A stretch of DNA of 19,528 bases, taken from positions 1-19,528 of the forward strand of contig DASZCK010000014.1 in assembly GCA_035943195.1 (NCBI GenBank), in the 5' to 3' direction. Made by a program: the position numbers and the translations under genes. The DNA comes from DAIDKA01 sp035943195. Its GTDB lineage: Bacteria; Pseudomonadota; Gammaproteobacteria; Steroidobacterales; Steroidobacteraceae. This document shows positions 7,926-15,262 of the stretch, piece by piece (the stretch's first letter is position 1; every line of letters starts with the position of its first letter). Below the pieces are notes generated by a model. It was not told the DNA's origin and searched no databases. It worked only from the letters and a program-made list of their open reading frames with translations.

Positions 7926-10900
7926 ATGCCAGCGAGGAACTGCGTGATTACCTGGCGCGCCTGCAGGCGCGGTTGCGTCTGGGTACGATCGCGCGCGGCG
8001 CGGCCATACTGTGCGGCATCGCCCTGGGCGCCACGCCGCTGCTGGTGCTCATCGCCAACCAGTACGCGTTCTCGGCCGCCAGCATTCGCGGCTCGCGGCT
8101 GGTGCTGCTGTTGGCGTTGGCGAGCGGGGCCTTGCTGGGCTTGGCCATTCCGCTGTGGCGACTGAATCGGCTGCGCGTGATCCGGCGTGCCGAGGCCCGC
8201 TTCCCGCAGTTCGAAGAGCGCCTGCGCACCTTTTCGCAGCAGCAGGGGGAGCCGGCGCGCGTTGCCGGCGCCTTCGGCGAACTCCTGGCGGCCGATACGC
8301 TGCGCGTGGCGCACACCGCCCGGCCTGCTTCCCTGGTATCAACGAGCCTGCTCGCCGGACTTCTCACCTGCGGTGTGGTGTGTGTGGGCGCGCTGGTGTG
8401 GCTGATCCGCTCCGGGCCGGGATACATGGGCTATGGCGCGGCACTCCTATGGACGGTGCCACGCAGCGGACCGCTGTATCAACTGAACGTGGCGCCGGGT
8501 GACACCACCCTGCGACGTCACGCCGACCTCTTGGTCACTGCGGGCCTGGTGGGACTGACGACGCGGGATGTGCGTCTGCACGTGCGCATCGGCAATGCGG
8601 CCTGGCAGCAGGTGAACATGCAGCCGCAGCCGCAAACGGGCGGTTATCGCTACCTGCTGTCGGCACTACCGGACCAGGCGGAGTATTTCGTCGAAGCCGG
8701 TCCCATGCAGTCGGCTCATTTCCACGCCCAGGTGGCCGACATCGCCCAGGTACGGCAGATCCGGGTCACCTATCATTTCCCGGCCTGGACGCAGCTGCCG
8801 GATCGCATCGAAGAGCATGGCGGTGATCTGCGGGCGGTCCAGGGTACGCAGGCGCAGCTCGCGATCGTCACCGATCAGCCACTGCTGCACGGCGTGCTGG
8901 TGCTCGACGACGGCAAGCAGCTGCCATTGGCTGCCGTCGCCGGCAATACCTACAGCGTGACGGTGCCGTTGGACAAGGACGGCGCCTACCACCTGACCAC
9001 GGTGGATCGCGAGCACCCGATGCGCATCACCGAGGATTATTTCATCGAAGCCGGCGAGGCGGCGGCCCCGCAGGTGGCGATCGTCAAACCGGGCGGCGAT
9101 TACCGGGCCAGCCCGATCGAAGAAGTCACCATCAATGCGCAGGCGGCCGATGATTTCGGCCTCAAGGATTTCTCGCTGCACTACTCAGTCAATGGCGGGC
9201 CGGACCAGCAGGTCAACCTGTTGCCGCATGCCGGCAGCCTGCAGGCCCACGGCGGTGCGGTCATCAGCCTGGAGTCCATGAAGCTGGTGCCCGGTGATGT
9301 CGTCACGGTCTACGCCCAGGCCGCCGATGCCAGGGCGCAGTCACGCTCGCAGATGGTCTTCGTGCAGGCGGATCCTTATGAGCGCGAGTTCTCGCAATCA
9401 CAGCAGGCTGGGGGCGGTGGTGGCGGCGGGGGCGGCGCCAATCAACAGATGGATATCTCGCGGCGCGAGAAGGAAATCATCGCCGGAACCTTTGCCCAGG
9501 TGGATGGCCGTGCGGCGGCGGCGCGCCAGGCTGAACAGGCGAAGTTTCTCTCCGATGTCCAGACCACCCTGCGTGGCCAGGCTATGTCACTCACCGGCCG
9601 CCTGCAGTCGCGCGAGCTGACGGACGCCAATGAGCAGTTCAGCGGTTTTCAGAAGGAAATGAGCGCGGCGGCCGATGCCATGACGCCGGCGGCCACCAAG
9701 CTTGCGCAGTCGCAGTGGCGCGAGGCGCTGCCGGATGAGCAGAAGGCCCTGCAGCATCTGCTGCACGCCGAGGCTACCTTCCGACAGATCCAGGTCGCGT
9801 TCGGCAGCGCCGGTGGTGGCGGTGGCGGTGGCGGCAGCATGGGCCGCGATCTCGCGAGTCTTTCTGACCTGGAACTGGACACGCAGAAGAATTCGTATGA
9901 AACCGCCCAGTCGGCGTCGCCGGAGCAGAAGCGCGACCAGCAGATCGATGCCGCATTGAAAAAGCTCGACGAACTGGCGCGCAAGCAGGAGGAGCTGGCG
10001 CAGGAGCACCCCCAGGCCGCCGACGCTGCCAGCGAGCGTTGGCAGCAGGAAATGTTGCGGCGGCAGGCCGAGGAGCTGCAAAAGCAGCTGGAACAGATGG
10101 CCCAGAACGGCCAGTCCGGATCGCAATCGGGTCAGTCGGGACCGGCGGGACAATCCGCGCAGTCTGGCAAGACCGGCCAGTCCGGCAAGTCCGGGCAATC
10201 CGGCAAAGGCGGCCAATCCGGCCAAAGCGGTTCGGGTCAGGGTGATGCCGATGCATCGTCCACCATTCGCCAGGCGATGAACCGTCTGCGTGATGCGCAG
10301 GAATCGATGCGTCGCGCCGTCGACCAGCGTGATGCCGCGGGTGCGCGCCGCGCCGCCCAAGGCCTGCGTGATGCGATGGCCGCCCTGGGCGGTTTGCAGC
10401 GCAATCAGTCCTCGGGTCATCTGGATGAGCTCGGCCGCAAGGCTGAGCAGCTGGCGGACCGTGCGCGCTCACAGCAACAGCAGCTGAAAGACCTGCTCGA
10501 TCATCCGCTTGGTTCGGACCGCTCCGGACGTTCCGCGCCAAGTGCGGAAAGCATGATCGATGCGCGCCAGCAGCTGGCCGATGATGTCGGGCGTCTGGAA
10601 CAGTCGCTGCGTGACGCGGAGCGCGAGGCGTTGAAGGGCAATCGTGATGCTGCCTCGAAGCTGCGTGACGCATTGACCAATCTGGATGAGTCCGATGTCC
10701 AGACCCGCCTGCAGCGCAGTGCCGATCTCATGCGCCGCAATTACAACCCTGCGAGTGATTCCTCGGAGGGCGATATCCCGGACGCGCTGGCAAAGCTGGG
10801 TGAGTCGGTCCGCCAGGCAAGCCGGGCCTCGGGCGACGGCTCCGGGTCCGATGAGGCGTTGAGTGCCGTACAACGCTTCCGTGCCCGCCTTGCCCAAATG

Positions 10901-11521
10901 GATGCCGGAGGGCAGGGCGGCAAGCAGCCAGGATCAGGCCAGCCAGGTAATCAGCCGGGCTCAGGTCAGCCCGGCAGTCGCATCGACCCCAATGCGCTGG
11001 CGCGCGGCGGCAATGCATCTTCCCAGGGCCAGGGTGGCCGCGGCGATGTCGCCAACGGCGGCGTGCGCAACGGCGGTGTGAGAGCGGCCGGCGGTGGCGC
11101 CGGAGGCTATATCGACGGGGGCTGGAACAGCGGCAACAATGGTCGAAGCGCCGGCGGTGCGGCCACTCCGGAAACGGGTCCGACGCCGGCGGACCGGGAA
11201 AAGAATTTCGACCAGGGATTGGCGGACCTGCAGAACGTACGTCGTGCCGTGGCGGATGATCCCGCCGCCAAGCGCCAGGTCGACGATCTGATCCGTTCCA
11301 TGCAGCAGCTGGACCCGCGCCGCTTTCCCGGCAACCCCGAAGTGGTCGACCGGCTGTTCGCGGAAGTCCGCAGCGGCGTGGATCGCCTGGAGCTGCAGCT
11401 GGGTCACGATCCCGCCGACGACAACCGCAGCGTGGTACGCAACGCCGAATCGCTGCCGGTGCCGGAGGGTTACCAGGATGCCGTGGCGGAGTACTACCGC
11501 CGCCTGAGCAAGGGTCAGTAG
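7922..11521 (+). CDS. Large DUF4175-like membrane protein with coiled coils and Gly/Gln/Ser linkers
   Basis: The chosen start is the ATG at 7922, overlapping the previous TGA (ATGA). The frame extends 93 bases further upstream, but that would overlap the BatA gene's last membrane helix. The product is 1199 residues. Membrane helices are predicted at about 24-45, 58-79 and 138-161. Next comes a large beta-rich periplasmic region to about residue 480, including an Ig-like stretch near FGLKDFSLHYSVNGG. After that come runs of nine and eight glycines, long Gln/Glu/Ala-rich coiled coils, a QSG-repeat linker, a QPGSGQPGN duplication and a Gly/Asn-rich segment. A compact, conserved-looking C-terminus follows (from about 1080, with LADLQNVRRAVADDP). 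DUF4175-like proteins occur in MoxR-VWA clusters, but their function is unknown. The architecture suggests a long, flexible envelope-spanning scaffold. The family name is inferred from architecture and context rather than from a search. Confidence 0.8.
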   Translation: MNASEELRDYLARLQARLRLGTIARGAAILCGIALGATPLLVLIANQYAFSAASIRGSRLVLLLALASGALLGLAIPLWRLNRLRVIRRAEARFPQFEERLRTFSQQQGEPARVAGAFGELLAADTLRVAHTARPASLVSTSLLAGLLTCGVVCVGALVWLIRSGPGYMGYGAALLWTVPRSGPLYQLNVAPGDTTLRRHADLLVTAGLVGLTTRDVRLHVRIGNAAWQQVNMQPQPQTGGYRYLLSALPDQAEYFVEAGPMQSAHFHAQVADIAQVRQIRVTYHFPAWTQLPDRIEEHGGDLRAVQGTQAQLAIVTDQPLLHGVLVLDDGKQLPLAAVAGNTYSVTVPLDKDGAYHLTTVDREHPMRITEDYFIEAGEAAAPQVAIVKPGGDYRASPIEEVTINAQAADDFGLKDFSLHYSVNGGPDQQVNLLPHAGSLQAHGGAVISLESMKLVPGDVVTVYAQAADARAQSRSQMVFVQADPYEREFSQSQQAGGGGGGGGGANQQMDISRREKEIIAGTFAQVDGRAAAARQAEQAKFLSDVQTTLRGQAMSLTGRLQSRELTDANEQFSGFQKEMSAAADAMTPAATKLAQSQWREALPDEQKALQHLLHAEATFRQIQVAFGSAGGGGGGGGSMGRDLASLSDLELDTQKNSYETAQSASPEQKRDQQIDAALKKLDELARKQEELAQEHPQAADAASERWQQEMLRRQAEELQKQLEQMAQNGQSGSQSGQSGPAGQSAQSGKTGQSGKSGQSGKGGQSGQSGSGQGDADASSTIRQAMNRLRDAQESMRRAVDQRDAAGARRAAQGLRDAMAALGGLQRNQSSGHLDELGRKAEQLADRARSQQQQLKDLLDHPLGSDRSGRSAPSAESMIDARQQLADDVGRLEQSLRDAEREALKGNRDAASKLRDALTNLDESDVQTRLQRSADLMRRNYNPASDSSEGDIPDALAKLGESVRQASRASGDGSGSDEALSAVQRFRARLAQMDAGGQGGKQPGSGQPGNQPGSGQPGSRIDPNALARGGNASSQGQGGRGDVANGGVRNGGVRAAGGGAGGYIDGGWNSGNNGRSAGGAATPETGPTPADREKNFDQGLADLQNVRRAVADDPAAKRQVDDLIRSMQQLDPRRFPGNPEVVDRLFAEVRSGVDRLELQLGHDPADDNRSVVRNAESLPVPEGYQDAVAEYYRRLSKGQ
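9410..9436 (+). repeat. Polyglycine-coding tract (9 Gly)
   Basis: Nine consecutive glycine codons of mixed GGC, GGT and GGG use sit between the beta-rich region and the first coiled coil of the DUF4175-like protein. Because synonymous codons alternate, this is not a pure nucleotide repeat, and ordinary slippage should change length in threes at most. It reads as a flexible hinge. Confidence 0.8.
9812..9835 (+). repeat. Polyglycine-coding tract (8 Gly)
   Basis: Eight glycine codons, mostly alternating GGT and GGC, form a near-perfect GGTGGC-type microsatellite inside the DUF4175-like gene, between two coiled-coil segments. It probably encodes a second flexible hinge and could vary in length between strains without breaking the frame. 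Confidence 0.8.
10106..10240 (+). repeat. Degenerate GQSG/GKSG repeat array in DUF4175-like gene
   Basis: About 45 codons encode a low-complexity linker built from repeated Gly-Gln-Ser-Gly and Gly-Lys-Ser-Gly units, for example GQSGKSGQSGKGGQSGQSG. At DNA level, units such as CAGTCCGGC and CAATCCGGC recur about every 9-12 bases. The array lies between two coiled-coil stretches. Lys is the only charged residue in it, so the linker is mildly basic while the flanking coils are mixed or acidic. Confidence 0.85.
10925..10978 (+). repeat. Two tandem 27-base units encoding QPGSGQPGN-type linker
   Basis: Two adjacent 27-base units encode QPGSGQPGN and QPGSGQPGS. They differ at third positions and in the last codon, indicating an old duplication. 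They form part of the flexible C-terminal linker of the DUF4175-like protein, just before a Gly/Asn-rich segment. Confidence 0.8.
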
Positions 11522-11540
11522 CCAAAAACAACAACTGCTG

Positions 11541-12320
11541 ATGCATTTCTATGCGATCAAGGCACTGGCACACACGCTGCTGGTGCCGCCCGATGCCTTG
11601 CTGATTCTGGCGATAGTGGGCGCCGTACTGCTGGCACTGCGTCGGCGCCGCAGTGGCTGGTCCTGCCTCATCATCAGTCTGGCGCTCTGGTGGGCACTGT
11701 CGGTGCCGGTCGTGGCCGACGGGTTGAGTCTGCTGGCCCAGGGTTATCCGGCATTTGACCCGGCCACGCCGACCAATGCGCAGGCCATCGTGATCCTCGG
11801 CGGTGCGGGTTCGCGCAGCCACGCGCCTGAATACGGTGGACAACCGGCGGTGGAACTGGATCTGCTGGAGCGCATCAACTACGGTGCGTACCTGTCGCGG
11901 CTGACGAATCTGCCCATCCTCGTGACCAGTGACCCCGGCAACGTTCTGGCCATGGCCGTGGCCCTGCGGCGTGACTTCCAGATCCGACCGCGATGGGTCG
12001 AGTACCGCTCCCGTGACACCTTCGACAACGCCCGTAACAGCGCGGCGATGCTGCGCGCGGATCACGTGAGATCGATCCTGCTCGTGACCAGCGCCACCCA
12101 CATGTTGCGCGCGGTCCGTGAGTTCTCGGCGACCGGGCTCATGGTGACCGCGGCACCGGTCGATGTAGCGACCAGCCACGATGTTCCGCCATATTGCTAC
12201 CTGCCGCAGCCGGAGGCGATGCTGCGCTCCAACCGGGCTATCTACGAACTGATCGGCGAACGCGTACGGGAGCTCCTCGTCGTCATGCGCCTGCGTCGGC
12301 AGCAATCTTCGACGAGCTAG
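11541..12320 (+). CDS. YdcF/ElyC/SanA-like DUF218 membrane protein
   Basis: The 259-residue protein begins at an ATG 19 bases after the DUF4175-like gene; no clear ribosome binding site precedes it. Two membrane helices are predicted at about residues 13-33 and 39-60. They are followed by a DUF218 domain on the periplasmic side: QAIVILGGAGSRSHAPEYGG at about 82, ELDLLERINYGAYLSR, then SRDTFDNARNSAAMLR and ILLVTSATHMLRA. This order and length match the ElyC/YdcF group of proteins. ElyC in Escherichia coli affects peptidoglycan and enterobacterial common antigen precursor metabolism at the envelope, but DUF218 members are diverse and this one need not share that role. The small gap suggests it can be read through from the MoxR cluster. 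Its stop overlaps the stop of the convergent dioxygenase gene. Confidence 0.87.
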   Translation: MHFYAIKALAHTLLVPPDALLILAIVGAVLLALRRRRSGWSCLIISLALWWALSVPVVADGLSLLAQGYPAFDPATPTNAQAIVILGGAGSRSHAPEYGGQPAVELDLLERINYGAYLSRLTNLPILVTSDPGNVLAMAVALRRDFQIRPRWVEYRSRDTFDNARNSAAMLRADHVRSILLVTSATHMLRAVREFSATGLMVTAAPVDVATSHDVPPYCYLPQPEAMLRSNRAIYELIGERVRELLVVMRLRRQQSSTS

Positions 12321-13162
12321 CCGAAGCGGAATCCTGAGATTCGCCAGCCCATCATCACGTCATTGAAGGTGCGGGCCGCGAGGTCACTGCCCGCAGCGCC
12401 CGCCGCAACCATCAGCGGCAGCAGGTGCTCCTCGCGGGGATGGGCAAAGCGCGCGGACGGTGCCTGCGACCAGTTGGCCAGGCCCGCGTTGCGAACGCGG
12501 ATATCGCTTTGGCACACCGTTTCACCCAGCCAGTCATCGAACTTCTGTGAACCGGCGATGAGCTCGTTGTCCATGGAGCGCGCGCGCAGATTGTGAAAGC
12601 TCATGCCGCTGCCGACTATGAGCACGCCCTGATCGCGCAGCGGCGCGAGCGCCGCACCGAGCCTGAGATGCTCCGCGGCGGACAGACCCTGCTTCAGTGA
12701 CAGCTGCACCAGCGGCATGTCGGCGGCGGGATAAATCAACAGGAAGGGCACGAACACACCGTGGTCCAGACCGCGCTGCTGTTCCTCACTGCAGGCGATT
12801 CCGGCGCTCGCCAACAATGCGCGCACTTCACCCGCCAACTGAGGATCACCCGGCGCCGGATACTTGAGGTGGTAGGTGTGCTCAGGGAATCCGTAGTAAT
12901 CAAACAGCAGCGGCGGCTGCGTCTGCACGTTCACCGTCACCGGTTCGGCTTCCCAGTGTCCGGAGATCACCAAGAGCGCACGGGGAGCGTGGGGCAGCGT
13001 CGCCGGCAGCGCGCGCAACCAGGCCGCGAGGCTGGTCCAGGGATTCGGTGACGGCCCCGGCCAGTCCATGAAGAAGCAGGGACCTCCGCCATGAGGAATG
13101 TAGTAAGTGGGTAGTCGCGCACCAGCACGATGTGGGACGGGTCCGGAAGCCGGTGATGTCAT
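12317..13162 (-). CDS. Class III extradiol dioxygenase, DODA/YgiD type
   Basis: I prefer the ATG whose complement lies at 13160-13162, which gives 281 residues and puts the conserved core close to the N-terminus as in YgiD. The frame is open upstream to a GTG at 13237, but the extra residues look unlike the family. Conserved features are LPTYYIPHGGGPCFF (His24), VISGHWE (His69), GLDHGVFVPFLLIYP, VLIVGSGMSFHNLR and a late HPREEHLLPL. The first two His are the expected metal ligands of this LigB-fold family. Members cleave catechol-type rings such as 4,5-DOPA using a non-haem metal and oxygen, and many remain of unknown substrate. It is probably cytoplasmic. It stands alone in its direction and is divergent from the diguanylate cyclase. 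No substrate pathway genes surround it, so the physiological substrate is open. Confidence 0.9.
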   Translation of the reverse strand: MTSPASGPVPHRAGARLPTYYIPHGGGPCFFMDWPGPSPNPWTSLAAWLRALPATLPHAPRALLVISGHWEAEPVTVNVQTQPPLLFDYYGFPEHTYHLKYPAPGDPQLAGEVRALLASAGIACSEEQQRGLDHGVFVPFLLIYPAADMPLVQLSLKQGLSAAEHLRLGAALAPLRDQGVLIVGSGMSFHNLRARSMDNELIAGSQKFDDWLGETVCQSDIRVRNAGLANWSQAPSARFAHPREEHLLPLMVAAGAAGSDLAARTFNDVMMGWRISGFRFG

Positions 13163-13282
13163 AATCGGCTGACCATACCACCGCTGGGAACCCGGTGGCT
13201 GGACAATAATCAAATCGCCTACCGAATTCAGCAGCACCTGCGTGCGGCGATACGGGATAATGCGCGCCCTACGAATTCTTAC
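13163..13282. other. Intergenic region between divergent dioxygenase and diguanylate cyclase genes
   Basis: These 120 bases must carry the start signals of both flanking genes. On the + strand, GATAAT at 13256-13261 matches the bacterial -10 consensus at five of six positions and lies 21 bases before the cyclase ATG, but I find no good -35 element at the proper distance. On the - strand, a six-base inverted repeat (CCACCG at 13178-13183 and CGGTGG at 13193-13198, nine-base loop) lies just upstream of the dioxygenase ATG. It could be an operator or leader hairpin, or chance. Neither gene has a strong ribosome binding site. The region is more AT-rich than its surroundings. Confidence 0.4.
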
Positions 13283-15262
13283 ATGGCGGATACTGAGGTG
13301 AGAGCGGCGGGTTATACGGCGTTGCTATGGATCAGTGTGGCGCTGTTGCCCAAGCCCGGCATTGCTGCGTCGCTGCCGCAGATCCAGGCACTGGTCGCCC
13401 AGGCCGAGAGGGAAGCCTTCAGCAATCCGGAGGCCCTCAATCGTGACGCGCACGCGGCGCTCGATGATCTTAAGCTCACTGCGGATGCGGCTCTGGAAAT
13501 CCGCACTCGCCTGCTACTTTGCGAATATGACTCGGAACGTGATCTGGCTGCCGCCGCCGTGCAGGCCCGCCAGGCGCTCGCGTTGCTGCCGCAGGCGCAC
13601 GATCCTGGCCTGCGCGCCGGGGTCCTGACCTGCCAGGGCGAGAGCCGCGAGACCGCCGGCGACAATGCGCAGGCGCTGCAGCTGTTCGGCACCGCAATTG
13701 ATGTCGCCACCGCCGCCCACAACGATGAAAAACTCGCTGCCGCGCTGTACTCGCGCGGCTACCTGCTGGGTCTGCAGGGCGAGTACGCGGCCGGCCTGGT
13801 GGATCTGCGCCGCGCGCAGCAACTGTATGACGGCGTCGGGCGCCGCTACGACGCGGTATCGTGCCTCGACAGCATTGCCACGCTCTACAGCCGCATGGGG
13901 GACAACGCCGAAGCGGCGCATCTGTACGCCGAGGTGCTGCGACTGCAGCGGCAGTCCGGCATGGTGCGCGAGCAGGCGGTCACCTTGCACAACCTGGCAC
14001 GCACTTACGAACGCTCGCAGCAATGGAGGCGGGCGCAGTCCGCGTTCAGTCAGGCGCTGGAGCTGGCTCAAGGGCTCAAGTACCCGCGGGCCGAGGCCTA
14101 CGCCCTGCGTGGGCTCGCGGCCGTGAAGATCGCCGCGCATGATTCGGCCGGAGCGCTGGCTGACCTGGTACGCGCCGGCGCCCTGCAGAGCGAGACTCCC
14201 GATGCGCGCCTGGCCGCACAGATCAATCTGGATAAAGGGCGAGCACTGCACCTGGCAGGCCGCCTCACGGAAAGCCTGGCGGCGCTGCAACAGGCACGCG
14301 ATGTCTTCAAGTCCGCGGATTCCGCGGCGGAACTGGTCGGCACCGATGACGAACTGGCAGTGGTCGAGGCAGCACTTGGGGAATGGCGCGCGGCCTACCT
14401 CATCAGATCCGAGGCGGCACAACAACAGGAGCTGTTGCTCTCGCACCAGCTGGACCAGCGCTTCGCCGCGCTGAAGGTTGAATACGACACGGCCGCGCAG
14501 CAACAGGAAAACCGCGCACTGCTGCGGGAGAACGCTGCGACTAGTGGCGCCTTGGACCAGTCGCGTCGGGTGCGGCAGCTGCAAGGGGTGGTGATCGGCT
14601 TGGGGCTGGCACTGGGCGCGGTGCTCATTTGGCTGGTTCTGCTGCACCGTGGACGCGCGCAGCGCCTGGGCAGTCTCGCCCTGACCGATGAGCTTACCCA
14701 GGCGCCGAATCGGCGCGCGGTACTGGCGCTGCTGAATGAACTGCTGCAGCGACCCGAGGCAAACCCGTGTGCCATCCTCATCATGGACATCGACTTTTTC
14801 AAGCGCATCAACGATCAGCACGGCCATGCCGCAGGCGATGAGGTGCTGAAGCTGGTGTCCGAGGCGGTGCGCAGCGTGGCCACGTCGCCGGCGTTCTTTG
14901 GCCGCCTAGGCGGCGAAGAATTCCTGATCGTGGTGCCGGATGCGGATCTTGCCGTCGCGCGCCGCTGGGGCGAGGCGCTGCGACAGAAAATTGCCGCGAT
15001 CGATATCCGGGCCGTGATTCGCGGACATGGCGGCGTGACCACCAGCGTCGGGCTGACGGTCTCCATCGCCGGTGCCGATGACCCGGGCAGCATGCTCGCG
15101 CGCGCCGACCTGGCGCTCTACGCCGCGAAGCGTTCGGGCCGCAATTGCGTGCGTGTGGAACCGGCGCCGGAGGATGGGCTGCTCGAGGACGTCCCCGGAC
15201 CGGGGATGCTCGAGGAGACCGTGGTGCTGCAAGCTCCCGTGGAGCGCAGCCAGAGTCACTGA
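13283..15262 (+). CDS. Diguanylate cyclase with predicted periplasmic TPR sensor
   Basis: The 659-residue protein starts at the ATG at 13283. A GTG at 13298 would remove five residues and is a possible alternative, since neither has a strong ribosome binding site. A signal peptide or N-terminal helix (about 9-24) is followed by TPR-like helical repeats to about residue 350, a coiled coil rich in Gln and Glu, and a membrane helix at about 436-456. The GGDEF domain then begins with ALTDELTQAPNRRAV and contains IMDIDFFKRINDQHGHAAGDE. The active-site motif is GGEEF at 543-547, a form found in active enzymes. The allosteric RxxD inhibitory site is replaced by TSPA. The protein probably converts two GTP to cyclic di-GMP in the cytoplasm in response to something bound by the outer TPR region. 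No phosphodiesterase domain is present. Its 3' end overlaps the convergent glpK by seven bases. Confidence 0.93.
   Translation: MADTEVRAAGYTALLWISVALLPKPGIAASLPQIQALVAQAEREAFSNPEALNRDAHAALDDLKLTADAALEIRTRLLLCEYDSERDLAAAAVQARQALALLPQAHDPGLRAGVLTCQGESRETAGDNAQALQLFGTAIDVATAAHNDEKLAAALYSRGYLLGLQGEYAAGLVDLRRAQQLYDGVGRRYDAVSCLDSIATLYSRMGDNAEAAHLYAEVLRLQRQSGMVREQAVTLHNLARTYERSQQWRRAQSAFSQALELAQGLKYPRAEAYALRGLAAVKIAAHDSAGALADLVRAGALQSETPDARLAAQINLDKGRALHLAGRLTESLAALQQARDVFKSADSAAELVGTDDELAVVEAALGEWRAAYLIRSEAAQQQELLLSHQLDQRFAALKVEYDTAAQQQENRALLRENAATSGALDQSRRVRQLQGVVIGLGLALGAVLIWLVLLHRGRAQRLGSLALTDELTQAPNRRAVLALLNELLQRPEANPCAILIMDIDFFKRINDQHGHAAGDEVLKLVSEAVRSVATSPAFFGRLGGEEFLIVVPDADLAVARRWGEALRQKIAAIDIRAVIRGHGGVTTSVGLTVSIAGADDPGSMLARADLALYAAKRSGRNCVRVEPAPEDGLLEDVPGPGMLEETVVLQAPVERSQSH

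Noticed and set aside
10106..10240. QSG repeat array considered as CRISPR or a phase-variable repeat
   Set aside because: The units are short, degenerate, codon-periodic and inside an open frame, with no spacers; length changes would stay in frame rather than switch the gene off.
10728..12305. 525-codon open frame on the - strand opposite the DUF4175-like and ElyC-like genes
   Set aside because: It spans two real genes on the other strand and contains only low-complexity Arg/His/Pro-rich sequence.
12326..12344. Imperfect hairpin GCGGAATC-loop-GATTCGC considered as a terminator for the convergent pair
   Set aside because: The stem is short with a bulge, lies inside the end of the dioxygenase gene, and has no T-tract on either side.
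13256..13261. GATAAT as a sigma-70 -10 element for the cyclase gene
   Set aside because: No acceptable -35 hexamer occurs 16-18 bases upstream, so it is mentioned only in the intergenic entry and not called as a promoter.
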